From a virus, in IMG/VR virus record IMGVR_UViG_3300020469_000008, positions 124,001 through 188,000 of that record: a DNA stretch of 64,000 nucleotides; one strand, 5' to 3'. The notes under the pieces are model-generated. The model saw nothing but the letters and a program-made list of their open reading frames with translations. It made no database searches and was not told the origin of the DNA. How positions within the stretch are numbered: the stretch's first letter is position 1; each line of letters opens with the position of its first letter. Position numbers and translations under genes: made by a program. Below are positions 1 to 8,625 of the stretch, one piece after another.

Positions 1-78
1 TTAAACAATCATCCCGCGTTGATTATGATGACACAGTCCTTACATCTAGACCGTATGATAACTAATCTTGGATTATAA
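1..78 (+). CDS. C-terminal end of an unidentified protein (partial)
   Basis: An open frame runs in from the left edge and stops at TAA 76-78, directly abutting the GTG start of the next gene in the same frame. The last 25 residues read LNNHPALIMMTQ and continue to ITNLGL. The tight junction is typical of this genome, but too little is visible for a functional call and the frame could be fortuitous. Confidence 0.4.
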   Translation, partial: LNNHPALIMMTQSLHLDRMITNLGL

Positions 79-414
79 GTGTTCGAAAAAATAAAAGAAT
101 ATTGGCAGTGGATTTTAGGCGTTATCGTAGCGATATTAGGTGTTGGTGTGTTAGCATCTAAAAAAAGAGACAGTAGAACAATAGTAAAGGTAAGTGACGG
201 TGAGCTTGAAAAGATCCGCGGCGAGAAGATTATCTCGGCCCAAGAAGACATATATGAACAACATCTTGAGAAAAGGTCTACTGCGCAGGAAGAGTTTGCG
301 CGCAAGAGCGAGAAGATTGCTAAAATTAAATCCGCGCGCCAAAAAGAATTAGAAAACAATCCCGAAGAACTTGATAAAATCTTAAAGGAGAAATACAAGT
401 TAAAGGGGGAATAA
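79..414 (+). CDS. Small membrane-anchored coiled-coil protein
   Basis: 111 residues starting at GTG. One hydrophobic segment (about residues 9-27, WILGVIVAILGVGVLA) is followed by a basic stop-transfer and a long charged helical region rich in Glu, Lys and Arg. It overlaps the start of the next gene by one base (TAATG), and that gene also encodes a membrane-associated helical protein. The topology (N-terminal anchor plus periplasmic or cytoplasmic coil) would fit an inner-membrane spanin or a virion protein, but no specific family is recognised. Confidence 0.7.
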   Translation: MFEKIKEYWQWILGVIVAILGVGVLASKKRDSRTIVKVSDGELEKIRGEKIISAQEDIYEQHLEKRSTAQEEFARKSEKIAKIKSARQKELENNPEELDKILKEKYKLKGE

Positions 415-809
415 TGTTTTTACTTGCTTTTATAAGCACACTATGGGCAGCTGATGTTGATTATGCAAATGTTGATAAAGGTGATGTAGCGCCATTTACT
501 GGCAAGCTGCTAACACATGATGCATTGTCACAAATAATTACAACTCATGAAAAAGAATTACTTCAAGCAGATCTGGATAAAGAATTTGAACTGCAAAAAG
601 TGACAGACACACTTAATCTTAAATATGACTTATACTATGCGCGGGCAGAAGCTGACAAAGCGATGTATCAACAAATGATTGAACTGCGTGACGAAGAAAT
701 AAAAATACAATCGCGTAAAGATTGGATTCAACGTCTAGCTTTCTTTGGTGGTTTTGCATTAGGGACAGCAACGACAATAGGAATTACGTATTCTGTTAAT
801 CAAAATTAG
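414..809 (+). CDS. Exported helical protein with C-terminal membrane segment
   Basis: 131 residues. The start MFLLAFISTLWAADV looks like a cleavable signal peptide (AxA-like end near residue 13). The middle is a long charged helix and residues about 108-126 form a Gly/Ala-rich membrane segment. The gene is translationally coupled to the preceding anchored coiled-coil gene. Together they could act in the envelope (spanin-like or tail-associated), but this is inference from topology only. Confidence 0.7.
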   Translation: MFLLAFISTLWAADVDYANVDKGDVAPFTGKLLTHDALSQIITTHEKELLQADLDKEFELQKVTDTLNLKYDLYYARAEADKAMYQQMIELRDEEIKIQSRKDWIQRLAFFGGFALGTATTIGITYSVNQN

Positions 810-821
810 TATCGACATAAT
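793..821 (+). promoter_or_regulatory. Possible promoter before the 895-aa virion gene
   Basis: CTGTTA (793-798), a 17-bp spacer and CATAAT (816-821) sit about 28 bp before the start at 849. The -35 matches only 4 of 6 of the GTGTAA motif seen at better sites in this window, so this is a weak call. Confidence 0.3.
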
Positions 822-848
822 AATTAGTACATATCACGCGAGGTTGAA

Positions 849-3536
849 ATGAAAGTAGCAGTAAAGAAACGCGTTTTATTTAATTTATTAAAAAATCGAT
901 TAAATGAAAATAGAATGCAAGGTGGCGATATGGCGGGTCGTTTAATACACCCATTTAACATCCAGTCACCAAACTCCGATCCTTTTGGATTCTACGAAGA
1001 CGACGAGGAAACTCCGATAAAAGTTTCAGATCATATGTCTGTACAATTGTCTGTTCCAAAGATGCCTGTTGAAGATGAGGATTTTGTACCTAGTACAATA
1101 ACTGAATTGTGTAACGCTGCAACTTTAATATGCAAAGAGGTTCCTTTAACACAAATTGAATATTATTATCGGCAGTTACATATGCTTTTAGATAGAGCAC
1201 TCGATAGAGAGTCAGACCAAGGCCTAAATATGGTTAACGAATCTTTTGAAATTTCCAGAAATACAACTATAAAAGATTTCACCATGATATCAGAATCGTC
1301 TAGGATAAGGGTAAGACAAAGAAAAAACACGCCAACAGAAGCTCTTCCTGCTGAATTGCAACCGGAAGACTTGCCTGGATTTGCTGAAGCAACTAATAAA
1401 GATGAATATATGAGAGGCTATAACTTTGCTGCTGACTTTGAAGTCGAAGGTAAATCTGAAGATGAGTTATATGAACATGATATATATGTCGCAGCGCAAT
1501 CAGATGATTTCAAAGCTGGTTATTCTGCGGGTGACGAGGTTGCAACTGGAATACAGTATGATGTAAGTGCTGAAAGGCCACTTTTTCCGACTAGGGCAGG
1601 AGAAGAGAAAAGAGGCGTAGGAATTCCGTTGTTTGATAGTTACGAGCAGTTTTTAGCAAGAGGCACTGAACTAGACCCAGTAACAGGAGATGTAGACACA
1701 TCAGCATATGATAATGCAACACCCCAAGAAAAAGCTGCTATGGATGCTAGTGCTGCGCTCCAAGAAGTTTTTAAAGAAATCCATTCTGAAGCTACAGCAA
1801 TAATGATGGATCCAAAAATGGCAAGAGAATTTGGTGCGTTAATGACGCCTATAACACAAGAAATGGGTTTAGGTAGTACTGATATTCTAACACCTTTAAA
1901 CGTTGGGCGAATGTTTTCATACGTCAACAGAATGAAAGATCAAACAAAGAAACTCCAGAAAATACAAGATCTTCAAATGAAAATGTTCACAGTAATAAGT
2001 GAAGCTTTAGACAAAACTTTGAAACGAAAGCCTAGAATAAGAAAAGCGATTCAAGGGTATGCTTCAGAAGCGAACGTCCCGTTAGATCAGTTTATGTTAA
2101 AATTAAAAGAAGACATAACTAATTCTTATACACAATACGGTTCGACCAGTAGGGTTGCAGCGCAAGGTGGTGATGCCGCGGTTGTCAATAGTGCAATTGA
2201 TAAGTTGTTTGCAGTTTTTATTAAAACTTTAAAATTACCAGGTACAGACAATAAATTTAAAGACAGGAGTCACTTTTATAGAAACGTTGATTTAAATAGC
2301 TTAGAAGAGATACTTGACGGTTTTAAGGCAGTAATTGATAACCAACTTAAAGATAAAACAAATCCTGACTTATATGTTGTTCGTGATAGAGACGTAACGG
2401 TAGGACTTACAGAAGAAGAAATTATGGGCACAGTTGAAACATATATTAATTTAGAATTTGAACAAGCTGAAAGCACACAGACAGGTGACCCAACTAGCGA
2501 AGAAACTCAGGACACAATTGATTTAGAGAATGAAACCACTGATGAAGTATCTGAAATCGAAGCTGACGATTACTTAACTGCACTTGAAAGATATGGGAAG
2601 AGATATGCTCAAGGAAAAAATGTAGAATTCCAAGATATGGCACCATTTTTTGGATATTCAAACACCTCTGGCATGCGCCAGTACTATTTAAAAGACATTT
2701 TAACGAAACTTCAAATGTTAGCTTTTACAGACACAGATGGACAACCATCGAGTGTGGGAGACCTACAGGATGAGAATGCTGTTCTAATTGTAAACAAAAT
2801 GGTTGAAGTTGTACAGACAAACCTAATACCTGAATATGAAAAGAAAGTAAACAAAGGCCAGACTAAGCCTAGAAATATTGACAAGAAAAACAAAGTTAAG
2901 GAAGTTGGTACCACAGAGATCTTAGCAGCATTAAAGGAACAAATCTTACCTAGTCTAGAATTGCTACAGAAATTATTTGCTCAAGGATATAAGTTTACAG
3001 AAATAGCAGCTGACGAAAATCACGTTGCTTATGATGCACTTCAGCTAGTTGGAGGTTCAGTCTTTAGAGAAGTTCAGGACGCGCCTATATCAAATGCTTT
3101 AAGTAAAATGTTGAAGAAAAGAAATGAATTAATTGCTGATGAAATAATTGCAAGAGTAGGACAAGGTAAAGTTAACAGAACAGATATTACCGACAAAGGT
3201 GGTATTGCAGAATACTTCACAGGTCTCAAAGGGTTGCCAGATTTTGATGCTGATCCGACATCAAAAAAAGGAAAAATTGTGGGGAAACTTATCAACATTG
3301 GAATCACAGCAGAAGTTTTTGCTGAAGTTTTAGTAGAAACAGACATAATTTGGAACGAAGTAATTCTTGATGAACTCCAATATGAGGGAGGCGAATATCG
3401 TGATGAGATAGTTGCGGGTTACAAAAGCTTAGTAGACGATGAAAAATTAATGAAGAAAACAATTTTGTCAGGAATTAAGGCAATAGCACAAGAAAAACAC
3501 TATATGAATTTAGAAAAGCAACCGGGCAGAAAATGA
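849..3536 (+). CDS. Large putative virion or internal protein with leader-like N-terminus
   Basis: 895 residues. The N-terminus MKVAVKKRVLFNLLKNRLNE is basic and amphipathic and ends in L-N-E, the I/L-x-E form that T4-type prohead proteases cut, resembling the shared leader found further downstream. The remainder is hydrophilic and acidic with many helices and no recognisable enzyme motif. It has a good Shine-Dalgarno (CGAGG) and overlaps the next gene by four bases (ATGA). The size and cluster suggest a virion or packaged internal protein; the exact role is unknown. Confidence 0.7.
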   Translation: MKVAVKKRVLFNLLKNRLNENRMQGGDMAGRLIHPFNIQSPNSDPFGFYEDDEETPIKVSDHMSVQLSVPKMPVEDEDFVPSTITELCNAATLICKEVPLTQIEYYYRQLHMLLDRALDRESDQGLNMVNESFEISRNTTIKDFTMISESSRIRVRQRKNTPTEALPAELQPEDLPGFAEATNKDEYMRGYNFAADFEVEGKSEDELYEHDIYVAAQSDDFKAGYSAGDEVATGIQYDVSAERPLFPTRAGEEKRGVGIPLFDSYEQFLARGTELDPVTGDVDTSAYDNATPQEKAAMDASAALQEVFKEIHSEATAIMMDPKMAREFGALMTPITQEMGLGSTDILTPLNVGRMFSYVNRMKDQTKKLQKIQDLQMKMFTVISEALDKTLKRKPRIRKAIQGYASEANVPLDQFMLKLKEDITNSYTQYGSTSRVAAQGGDAAVVNSAIDKLFAVFIKTLKLPGTDNKFKDRSHFYRNVDLNSLEEILDGFKAVIDNQLKDKTNPDLYVVRDRDVTVGLTEEEIMGTVETYINLEFEQAESTQTGDPTSEETQDTIDLENETTDEVSEIEADDYLTALERYGKRYAQGKNVEFQDMAPFFGYSNTSGMRQYYLKDILTKLQMLAFTDTDGQPSSVGDLQDENAVLIVNKMVEVVQTNLIPEYEKKVNKGQTKPRNIDKKNKVKEVGTTEILAALKEQILPSLELLQKLFAQGYKFTEIAADENHVAYDALQLVGGSVFREVQDAPISNALSKMLKKRNELIADEIIARVGQGKVNRTDITDKGGIAEYFTGLKGLPDFDADPTSKKGKIVGKLINIGITAEVFAEVLVETDIIWNEVILDELQYEGGEYRDEIVAGYKSLVDDEKLMKKTILSGIKAIAQEKHYMNLEKQPGRK

Positions 3537-3958
3537 GTAGATTATTAGAAAACATACTTAAAAATCGGCAGCAACAAAAATTAAATGAACTTGATATGAC
3601 AAAAAGTGGAACTGCAATGATGCGTCATTTAGGGAGTAATTTCCCATATGTTGATGATAACAATCTACCCATTGAGCCTGAGGGTGCTAATTGGAAACAA
3701 GTTCAGCAAAACGATAGAATATGTTTGCAAAAAACTTATGAGCTTGATGCAATAAAATTTTTAAAGTATTTTGTTAATGAGTTAATTCACCTTGCTGAAG
3801 AAATGTACCACCATCCAGAAATTTTAATTAATCACACAGAAGTCACTATAACATTATTTACACGCGACTTAAATGACGTAACTGATCGTGATATCCAGAT
3901 GTCTAAAAAGATTGATGAAGTAATTGAAGATATTAACGTCATAAAGTTTAGAGGGTAA
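3533..3958 (+). CDS. Phage protein of unknown function, leader-like N-terminus
   Basis: 141 residues, coupled by ATGA overlap to the large upstream gene. The start MSRLLENILKNRQQQKLNEL again combines an amphipathic helix with L-N-E. The body includes a helical stretch around KFLKYFVNELIHLAEEMYHH and no enzyme motif. Its position in a run of probable structural genes suggests a virion or assembly protein. Confidence 0.65.
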   Translation: MSRLLENILKNRQQQKLNELDMTKSGTAMMRHLGSNFPYVDDNNLPIEPEGANWKQVQQNDRICLQKTYELDAIKFLKYFVNELIHLAEEMYHHPEILINHTEVTITLFTRDLNDVTDRDIQMSKKIDEVIEDINVIKFRG

Positions 3959-3959
3959 T

Positions 3960-4331
3960 ATGTCTTTTTTTGTAAGTGATAGTTTAAAAGGTATTATAAG
4001 CGAAAAAGATTTAGAAGCAGAAAGTCCGATTAAAATTCTTGAAGAAAAAGAAAATATCACCATCCGTTTTAACAACGACAATAGTATTTTTGAATGCGAA
4101 CTATTAACAATAAACTTTAGTGAAACGTGTGATGAAATTAAAATAATTACTGACACAGCAGGTTTAACAAATGTTTTTAAGAGTGAAAACAAAATAATAA
4201 TGTATTCAATAATTTTAAATGGCGAAGATTACATGCAAACCAAAGGGACAGTTTACATAGATAAATTAGAAGTCAATAAAGCAGATAATTGTATTGTGTG
4301 CAAAATAGATATATTTAAAAGGGGTTATTAG
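3960..4331 (+). CDS. Small beta-rich phage protein, unknown function
   Basis: 123 residues with alternating hydrophobic pattern suggesting a beta fold. The start lies one base after the upstream stop and the stop is adjacent to the next ATG. There is no leader motif and no recognisable domain. It is probably part of the same structural operon. Confidence 0.65.
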   Translation: MSFFVSDSLKGIISEKDLEAESPIKILEEKENITIRFNNDNSIFECELLTINFSETCDEIKIITDTAGLTNVFKSENKIIMYSIILNGEDYMQTKGTVYIDKLEVNKADNCIVCKIDIFKRGY

Positions 4332-5012
4332 ATGTTTAAAATTAATTCAGAAGATGAGTTGCTGCAGTTATTAAAAATTGTTTCACAGGAAGCCGTAGAC
4401 AAATCAAGAAAAACTTTATTTGAGGCTGTAGATACAGCTCAAGAAAGATATATTTCAAATCTTCGTGCTAGCGAAAGCAAATATGGCGTTGATTTATCTG
4501 AGCAAGAGGAAGAACCAGAACCGGATCAAGAAGTCACAGCTGAAAAAGAACCGACTGCAGAGCCTGAAGAAGAAACACAAAAATCATCAATTGACTCAGA
4601 AACGTTAGGAGTTTCTTTCGATACCGTAATTAAAGATATTAATACTTTACGTGCAGGTCGTTCAACCAAAGATAAAGAAATCAAAGACGAATTATTAGGT
4701 TACTACGATAGATTAGATGACTCGGAGCGCAAAGTGCTTCATCTTTTTTTAAGTGAAATATCAAAAATACTCCAAGGGGCATTAGATGCGTCAGATGCAC
4801 AAGATCCGAGTGAACCACCCTTTAATGCAGAAATTTCATTTGGAGAGGATGAAGAAACCATTCCAGATAGTGCTAACACAGAAACATCTTCCGAAACTAA
4901 CGATACAGAAGAGGATGCAGGTGAAGACTCTAGCCCACCAATTAAAGTTAACGAAAGCCAAGATTTAAGAGAAATTAGAAAAAGAGTACAAAGGCTGATG
5001 AAGAGGTTTTAA
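4332..5012 (+). CDS. Acidic phage protein with basic C-terminal motif
   Basis: 226 residues. Two strongly acidic Glu/Asp/Ser/Thr-rich low-complexity segments (about 55-85 and 165-205) flank a helical domain. The C-terminus NESQDLREIRKRVQRLMKRF is a short basic amphipathic helix similar in character to the leader and tail motifs of other proteins in this window. Acidic composition plus a basic tail would suit a scaffold or internal head protein. Function not recognised. Confidence 0.65.
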   Translation: MFKINSEDELLQLLKIVSQEAVDKSRKTLFEAVDTAQERYISNLRASESKYGVDLSEQEEEPEPDQEVTAEKEPTAEPEEETQKSSIDSETLGVSFDTVIKDINTLRAGRSTKDKEIKDELLGYYDRLDDSERKVLHLFLSEISKILQGALDASDAQDPSEPPFNAEISFGEDEETIPDSANTETSSETNDTEEDAGEDSSPPIKVNESQDLREIRKRVQRLMKRF

Positions 5013-5013
5013 A

Positions 5014-6051
5014 ATGAGAATGACTAAAAGACAGCTTAGTGAAGTAATTACAGATTACTTGTTAAGTGAGGCAGAATTTGGATCATTTAGGGGTAGTGTA
5101 GATATAGAATTCTGTGATTTAAGCGGATTACCTAAAATCTTCACAGCTATTTTTGAACCAATAAGAGATCGAGACAGTTCAAAGCTTAAGCTCGCTTTAA
5201 GTGAAGAGCTTGAAAAAGCTGAGGCTAGCCGTGATAAGCGAAGAATTGAAAAATTAAGTGCACGAATTAGCGAATTAGAAGATGAAAATTATTGGTCAGG
5301 TTCAGATGCATTTGCCGGTATATTTGGGTCTGCAACTTTCATGGGCTTAACAAAAATCCTAGGACCAGGTTTGACAATGATGACAATGATGACAAAGGTA
5401 GATTGTGATCACATCATAAATCTTGTTAATATATTCACAGTTAACATTTTAGCACCGTTGTTAGGAATTGAAGGTGCACAACTTCAAGAACTTGAAGACG
5501 AAATTAAAAGAAACAAAGGTGAGAGAGTTACATCGAGTGAAGGTGAGGCGCAAAATCAGTCGAATATGTATTCTGATGATATGCAAGTAAAAATATTCAA
5601 CTCAGTGTCGAATGTTTTTAAGGATAACAATCTTTTAAATTATGAAAAACGTGACGAAGCAAGAGTGTCTGGTAAATTACGTTTAAATGATTATGACGGC
5701 AAAATAACTGATATGCACTTAGATTTCTTTGAGCTATTTTCTCCTGTTGAATATTTAAAATTTTTAGAGGATCCTAGAGAGGATATTCCAGAATCAGCAA
5801 AAGATAATTTTCTTAATGCCATAAAAATTTTAGAAGATCAAGGCCATCGAGATTTTGGATCTTTTATAAATGCATTTGTATTAGCCACACCAGGAACAAG
5901 AACAGATAGTGCTGTGGCAAAAATTCTTAAAGCAGCAAATTTAAAAAATTATTTTAAGGAACCTAAAGATGCAATAAAGTTTGTGAAAACAACATTTAAC
6001 ACAATGTACAAAGAATTTGAATTTGACGGATTCCAATTATTCGGTTTATAA
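5014..6051 (+). CDS. Leader-bearing putative internal virion protein
   Basis: 345 residues. The start MRMTKRQLSEVITDYLLSEA carries the shared leader pattern (M-x-T-[KR]-R-Q-L) and ends in L-S-E. A coiled-coil-prone charged segment (about 50-90) precedes hydrophobic stretches around IFGSATFMGLTKILGPG and VNIFTVNILAPLLGI that could be membrane-active or buried helices. It lies last in the first operon. By analogy with T4 internal proteins it is probably packaged and cleaved; the body is unlike any enzyme known to me. Confidence 0.65.
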   Translation: MRMTKRQLSEVITDYLLSEAEFGSFRGSVDIEFCDLSGLPKIFTAIFEPIRDRDSSKLKLALSEELEKAEASRDKRRIEKLSARISELEDENYWSGSDAFAGIFGSATFMGLTKILGPGLTMMTMMTKVDCDHIINLVNIFTVNILAPLLGIEGAQLQELEDEIKRNKGERVTSSEGEAQNQSNMYSDDMQVKIFNSVSNVFKDNNLLNYEKRDEARVSGKLRLNDYDGKITDMHLDFFELFSPVEYLKFLEDPREDIPESAKDNFLNAIKILEDQGHRDFGSFINAFVLATPGTRTDSAVAKILKAANLKNYFKEPKDAIKFVKTTFNTMYKEFEFDGFQLFGL

Positions 6052-6080
6052 TTTACAATTGTAGTAACATTAATTATAAT
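6052..6080 (+). promoter_or_regulatory. Sigma-70-like promoter
   Basis: TTTACA (6052-6057), spacer of exactly 17 bp, TATAAT (6075-6080), followed by AAGGAG and the ATG at 6105. It begins just after the stop of the upstream gene. This one resembles the host housekeeping consensus rather than the GTGTAA type. Confidence 0.55.
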
Positions 6081-6104
6081 TTTTTGTTTTAAGGAGAATT
6101 AATT

Positions 6105-6455
6105 ATGAACAAAACAAATTGGATTCCAGAAATTATGTACGAAGAAAGTGATGACGGATTGTCTAGTAACATTCCTTTTATAATGGTACCGCAAGATCAA
6201 GTCATGCCAAAAGTTGTTTTTATCTTTGAAAGTAGAGAAACAGGTGAATACGAGCCAAATGAAGAAGGTGATCCTGTACCTATTATGGAAATGGATCTTC
6301 ATCAATATGCAGATATGGAAATATTAAAACAAGGTCTTGATGAGGCTTCTTATGATATTGTAAGAAAAGTACTTGGTTTGCAACCATTGCGCGAAGCAGC
6401 AGCAGCTGGCCAAAAAATCACAGACAATGTAAGAAAAAATTTAGAATCTAAATAA
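6105..6455 (+). CDS. Conserved marine-phage protein, unknown function
   Basis: 116 residues starting MNKTNWIPEIMYEESDDG, preceded by AAGGAG with good spacing. The sequence NIPFIMVPQDQVMPKVVFIFESRETGEYEP matches the general look of a protein repeatedly met in marine phage genomes next to scaffold-like genes. No catalytic motif is visible. A virion or assembly role is plausible from context. Confidence 0.65.
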   Translation: MNKTNWIPEIMYEESDDGLSSNIPFIMVPQDQVMPKVVFIFESRETGEYEPNEEGDPVPIMEMDLHQYADMEILKQGLDEASYDIVRKVLGLQPLREAAAAGQKITDNVRKNLESK

Positions 6456-6511
6456 AAGTATAGAAAATACATTTGATAGATGATAATTAAATGTTGTGGA
6501 GGGCATTTATT

Positions 6512-7045
6512 ATGCGTATTAATTTTGATAGACTAAGTCAATTAGCAGGTTTACCTACTAATGGAAATAGAAAAAGCCTTTATGAAGGTGCTGATCACGA
6601 TCATAAAATGGAAATGGATCACGGTCACAGTATGGAAGAAGAACGCGAAGATGAAGATTACAAGTACGAAGGATCTGCATTAAGCGGTGTCATGGAAGAG
6701 GACGAGGATGATGAACCAATGTCTGAACCTAAGGCAAAGAAAGAAATGATGGATCCTAAGTTAGATGAGATGATCGAAGTGGATGAAGTTATGTTAGTAC
6801 AAGAACTTCGTCGTGCTAAGAAAATTATGCAAGAAAGCAAGCGTAGAAAATTAAATGAATCTCGCAAAAGAAATATGCTTGAAGCACAACTTAAGCAAGT
6901 AATTGATGAAGAAGTTCAAAATGTGATGGACGAAATGAATCTTACTGCTGGGTGGGTTTACGGTGATAGACGACCAAGAAACAGCAAAAAAGGCTACACA
7001 AATCAAGGAAGCATGTTGCCTGGTATTGGTTTTCGCAGAAGATAA
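6512..7045 (+). CDS. Putative scaffold or head-core protein
   Basis: 177 residues. The start at 6512 is chosen because GGAGG (6498-6502) precedes it at normal spacing; an upstream in-frame ATG at 6491 lacks one. The sequence opens MRINFDRLSQLAGLP, then SLYEGADHDH, giving an L-Y-E cleavage-like site. A very acidic Met/Glu/Asp/His middle is followed by a long charged helix (VDEVMLVQELRRAKKIMQES) and a conserved Arg/Gly tail WVYGDRRPRNSKKGY. I recall similar proteins in marine T4-like phages. A prohead scaffold or core role is inferred. Confidence 0.65.
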   Translation: MRINFDRLSQLAGLPTNGNRKSLYEGADHDHKMEMDHGHSMEEEREDEDYKYEGSALSGVMEEDEDDEPMSEPKAKKEMMDPKLDEMIEVDEVMLVQELRRAKKIMQESKRRKLNESRKRNMLEAQLKQVIDEEVQNVMDEMNLTAGWVYGDRRPRNSKKGYTNQGSMLPGIGFRRR

Positions 7046-7120
7046 CAATATCATAAACTTCCACATATAATTATAAATCTGGCTAATACGATATATTATA
7101 ATCCTAATTAAGGAGGATAT

Positions 7121-7618
7121 ATGCAACAATATCGTGTTGGTCAGATTTTATTTTTAATAGCAGACGCTAGTAAAGTAGTACCTATTCAAGTTGTTGAAGA
7201 AGTAATTAGAACCACACTTGAGGGTAAAGAAAAAACATACATTGTTAAATTTCCTAATAAAGAAGCGACGACTGTTGATATTAAAAAAGTAAAAGGTGGT
7301 CTATTTAAATCAAAAAGTGAAGTCAAAAGTTACATGATTGAAAATGCAACCAGCGCAATCGAACAGATGGTTACATTAGCTGAGGAAATGTCAATTAATA
7401 TTTTTAACAGTCACCCTAATGATGTTACTTTACCTACACAATCACAAGACATAATGCAATTACAAACCGAAGATAATTTAGAAACCGAAGATAATTTAGA
7501 AACCGAAGAAAAAGTGCAACAGACTGACGATGATGGTATAATAAGAGTAGATCTTGGCAATGGAAAATATGGCAAAATCAACGTTGACAACCTTAATAAA
7601 GCAGGAGCACCCCAGTGA
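7121..7618 (+). CDS. Conserved phage protein with SH3-like start and acidic repeat
   Basis: 165 residues with AAGGAGG upstream. The N-terminus (YRVGQILFLIADASKVVPIQVVEE) reads like a small beta-barrel (SH3/KOW-like), followed by a helix (SEVKSYMIENATSAIEQM) and a repeat of NLETED units around residues 115-128, encoded by imperfect 18-base repeats near 7465-7510. It overlaps the exonuclease gene by four bases. Function unknown; the coupling suggests a replication or expression-linked role. Confidence 0.65.
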   Translation: MQQYRVGQILFLIADASKVVPIQVVEEVIRTTLEGKEKTYIVKFPNKEATTVDIKKVKGGLFKSKSEVKSYMIENATSAIEQMVTLAEEMSINIFNSHPNDVTLPTQSQDIMQLQTEDNLETEDNLETEEKVQQTDDDGIIRVDLGNGKYGKINVDNLNKAGAPQ

Positions 7619-8415
7619 ACGTATTACTCTTAGACGCATACAATTTAATTTATAGAGCACGTAGTGGTTATATGAAAGGAGACTATCCCGTTGTCTATAA
7701 CTTTTTTCGAGGTGTCAGACCTTTAGTCGAAAAGTTCAACCCACAAAAAGTATACTTTGTACTTGAAGGAAACCCACAATTTAGAACACAGCTTAATGAA
7801 TCATATAAGGCCAACCGCGTTAATAATGACAGACACTTTCATGAACAGAAGGCACAAATTATTTCTATTGTCAAAGAGTGTTTTCCTTTTGTTACGGCCA
7901 GACATCCTCACTTAGAGTGTGATGATACAATTGCAACACTAGTAAAGATTCACTGTGATCAAGGCGATGATTGTACAATCATATCTTCTGACTCTGATTT
8001 TTACCAGTTGTTAAATGTTTTCGATAACTGTTCGATATACAATCCAGTTAGAAAGAAAATGATCGATAAACCTGATTATGACTATGTCACTTGGAAAGCG
8101 CTTCGAGGCGATCCTACTGACAACATCGCGGGTATACCTGGTTGTGGCGATAAAACAGCAGATAAGCTTGTACGTTCTCAAGAATTGCTCTCAGAGTACT
8201 TCAAGAAGGAGCCTATAAGACAACAAATATTTGAAAGAAATGTTAATCTGATTAGGCTTGTGGACTTCTCTGATAACGTTACAGAGATGGAACGCCATGA
8301 TGGCGTCGCAGATTTTGAGCAGTTATACGACATATTTGATGATATGGATTTTCATTCTATGCTGAAGGAAAAAACTTGGAACAAGTATGTTAACACATTT
8401 AAGGAGGTGATCTAA
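7615..8415 (+). CDS. 5'-3' exonuclease / flap endonuclease (FEN family)
   Basis: 266 residues, the family's usual phage length. Visible motifs are the N-terminal LLLDAYNLIYR with Asp7, YKANR (64-68), ECDDTIATLV (acidic cluster 101-104), SSDSDFYQ (124-131) and the helix-3-turn-helix GDPTDNIAGIPGCGDKTA (165-182). These are the metal-binding and DNA-binding elements of T4 RNase H and the Pol I 5' nuclease. It should remove RNA primers or flaps during phage replication. It is coupled to the genes before and after by short overlaps. Confidence 0.93.
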   Translation: MNVLLLDAYNLIYRARSGYMKGDYPVVYNFFRGVRPLVEKFNPQKVYFVLEGNPQFRTQLNESYKANRVNNDRHFHEQKAQIISIVKECFPFVTARHPHLECDDTIATLVKIHCDQGDDCTIISSDSDFYQLLNVFDNCSIYNPVRKKMIDKPDYDYVTWKALRGDPTDNIAGIPGCGDKTADKLVRSQELLSEYFKKEPIRQQIFERNVNLIRLVDFSDNVTEMERHDGVADFEQLYDIFDDMDFHSMLKEKTWNKYVNTFKEVI

Positions 8416-8624
8416 TGTATTTGGATGACAATGTACAGCAGGCTTTACGCCAGATGAATAAAATAGCAGTAAATGAAGTTTTGAAAAAAGAAGGAGATTT
8501 GTTTGTAGCAGTTAACGTTGAGACACAGCAACGTAGAATTGTACAGATCGAACAATCATTGGTCGAGAGTTTAGCAAAAGGACAACGTCCCCCTAGTTCT
8601 GGAAGGGGGCTACTAAAGGGGTAA
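8415..8624 (+). CDS. Small phage protein of unknown function
   Basis: 69 residues, start overlapping the exonuclease stop (TAATG) with AAGGAGGTGAT upstream. Mostly helical N-terminus, then VAVNVETQQRRIVQIEQSL and a Pro/Arg/Gly tail. The C-terminal codons contain the C-run and G-run of a hairpin that precedes groEL. Confidence 0.6.
   Translation: MYLDDNVQQALRQMNKIAVNEVLKKEGDLFVAVNVETQQRRIVQIEQSLVESLAKGQRPPSSGRGLLKG
8589..8621 (+). promoter_or_regulatory. Switch-like hairpin overlapping the groEL Shine-Dalgarno
   Basis: CCCCCT (8589-8594) can pair with AGGGGG (8604-8609) or, alternatively, with the AGGGG (8617-8621) that forms the Shine-Dalgarno of the groEL start at 8626. The two pairings exclude one another. 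That could tune GroEL translation by temperature or translation of the upstream gene. Seen only as base complementarity. Confidence 0.4.
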
Positions 8625-8625
8625 A

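Noticed and set aside
1112-1141. GTGTAA at about 1112 and other internal copies (10489, 10514, 13280, 30604, 36215, 43478) as promoters
   Set aside because: They lie inside genes and no TATAAT-like sequence is found 16-18 bases downstream, so they were not called.
7465-7515. Short tandem repeat as a CRISPR or satellite array
   Set aside because: It is an in-frame amino-acid repeat (NLETED) within a coding gene, with only two to three units and no spacers. No CRISPR array or insertion sequence was seen anywhere in the window.
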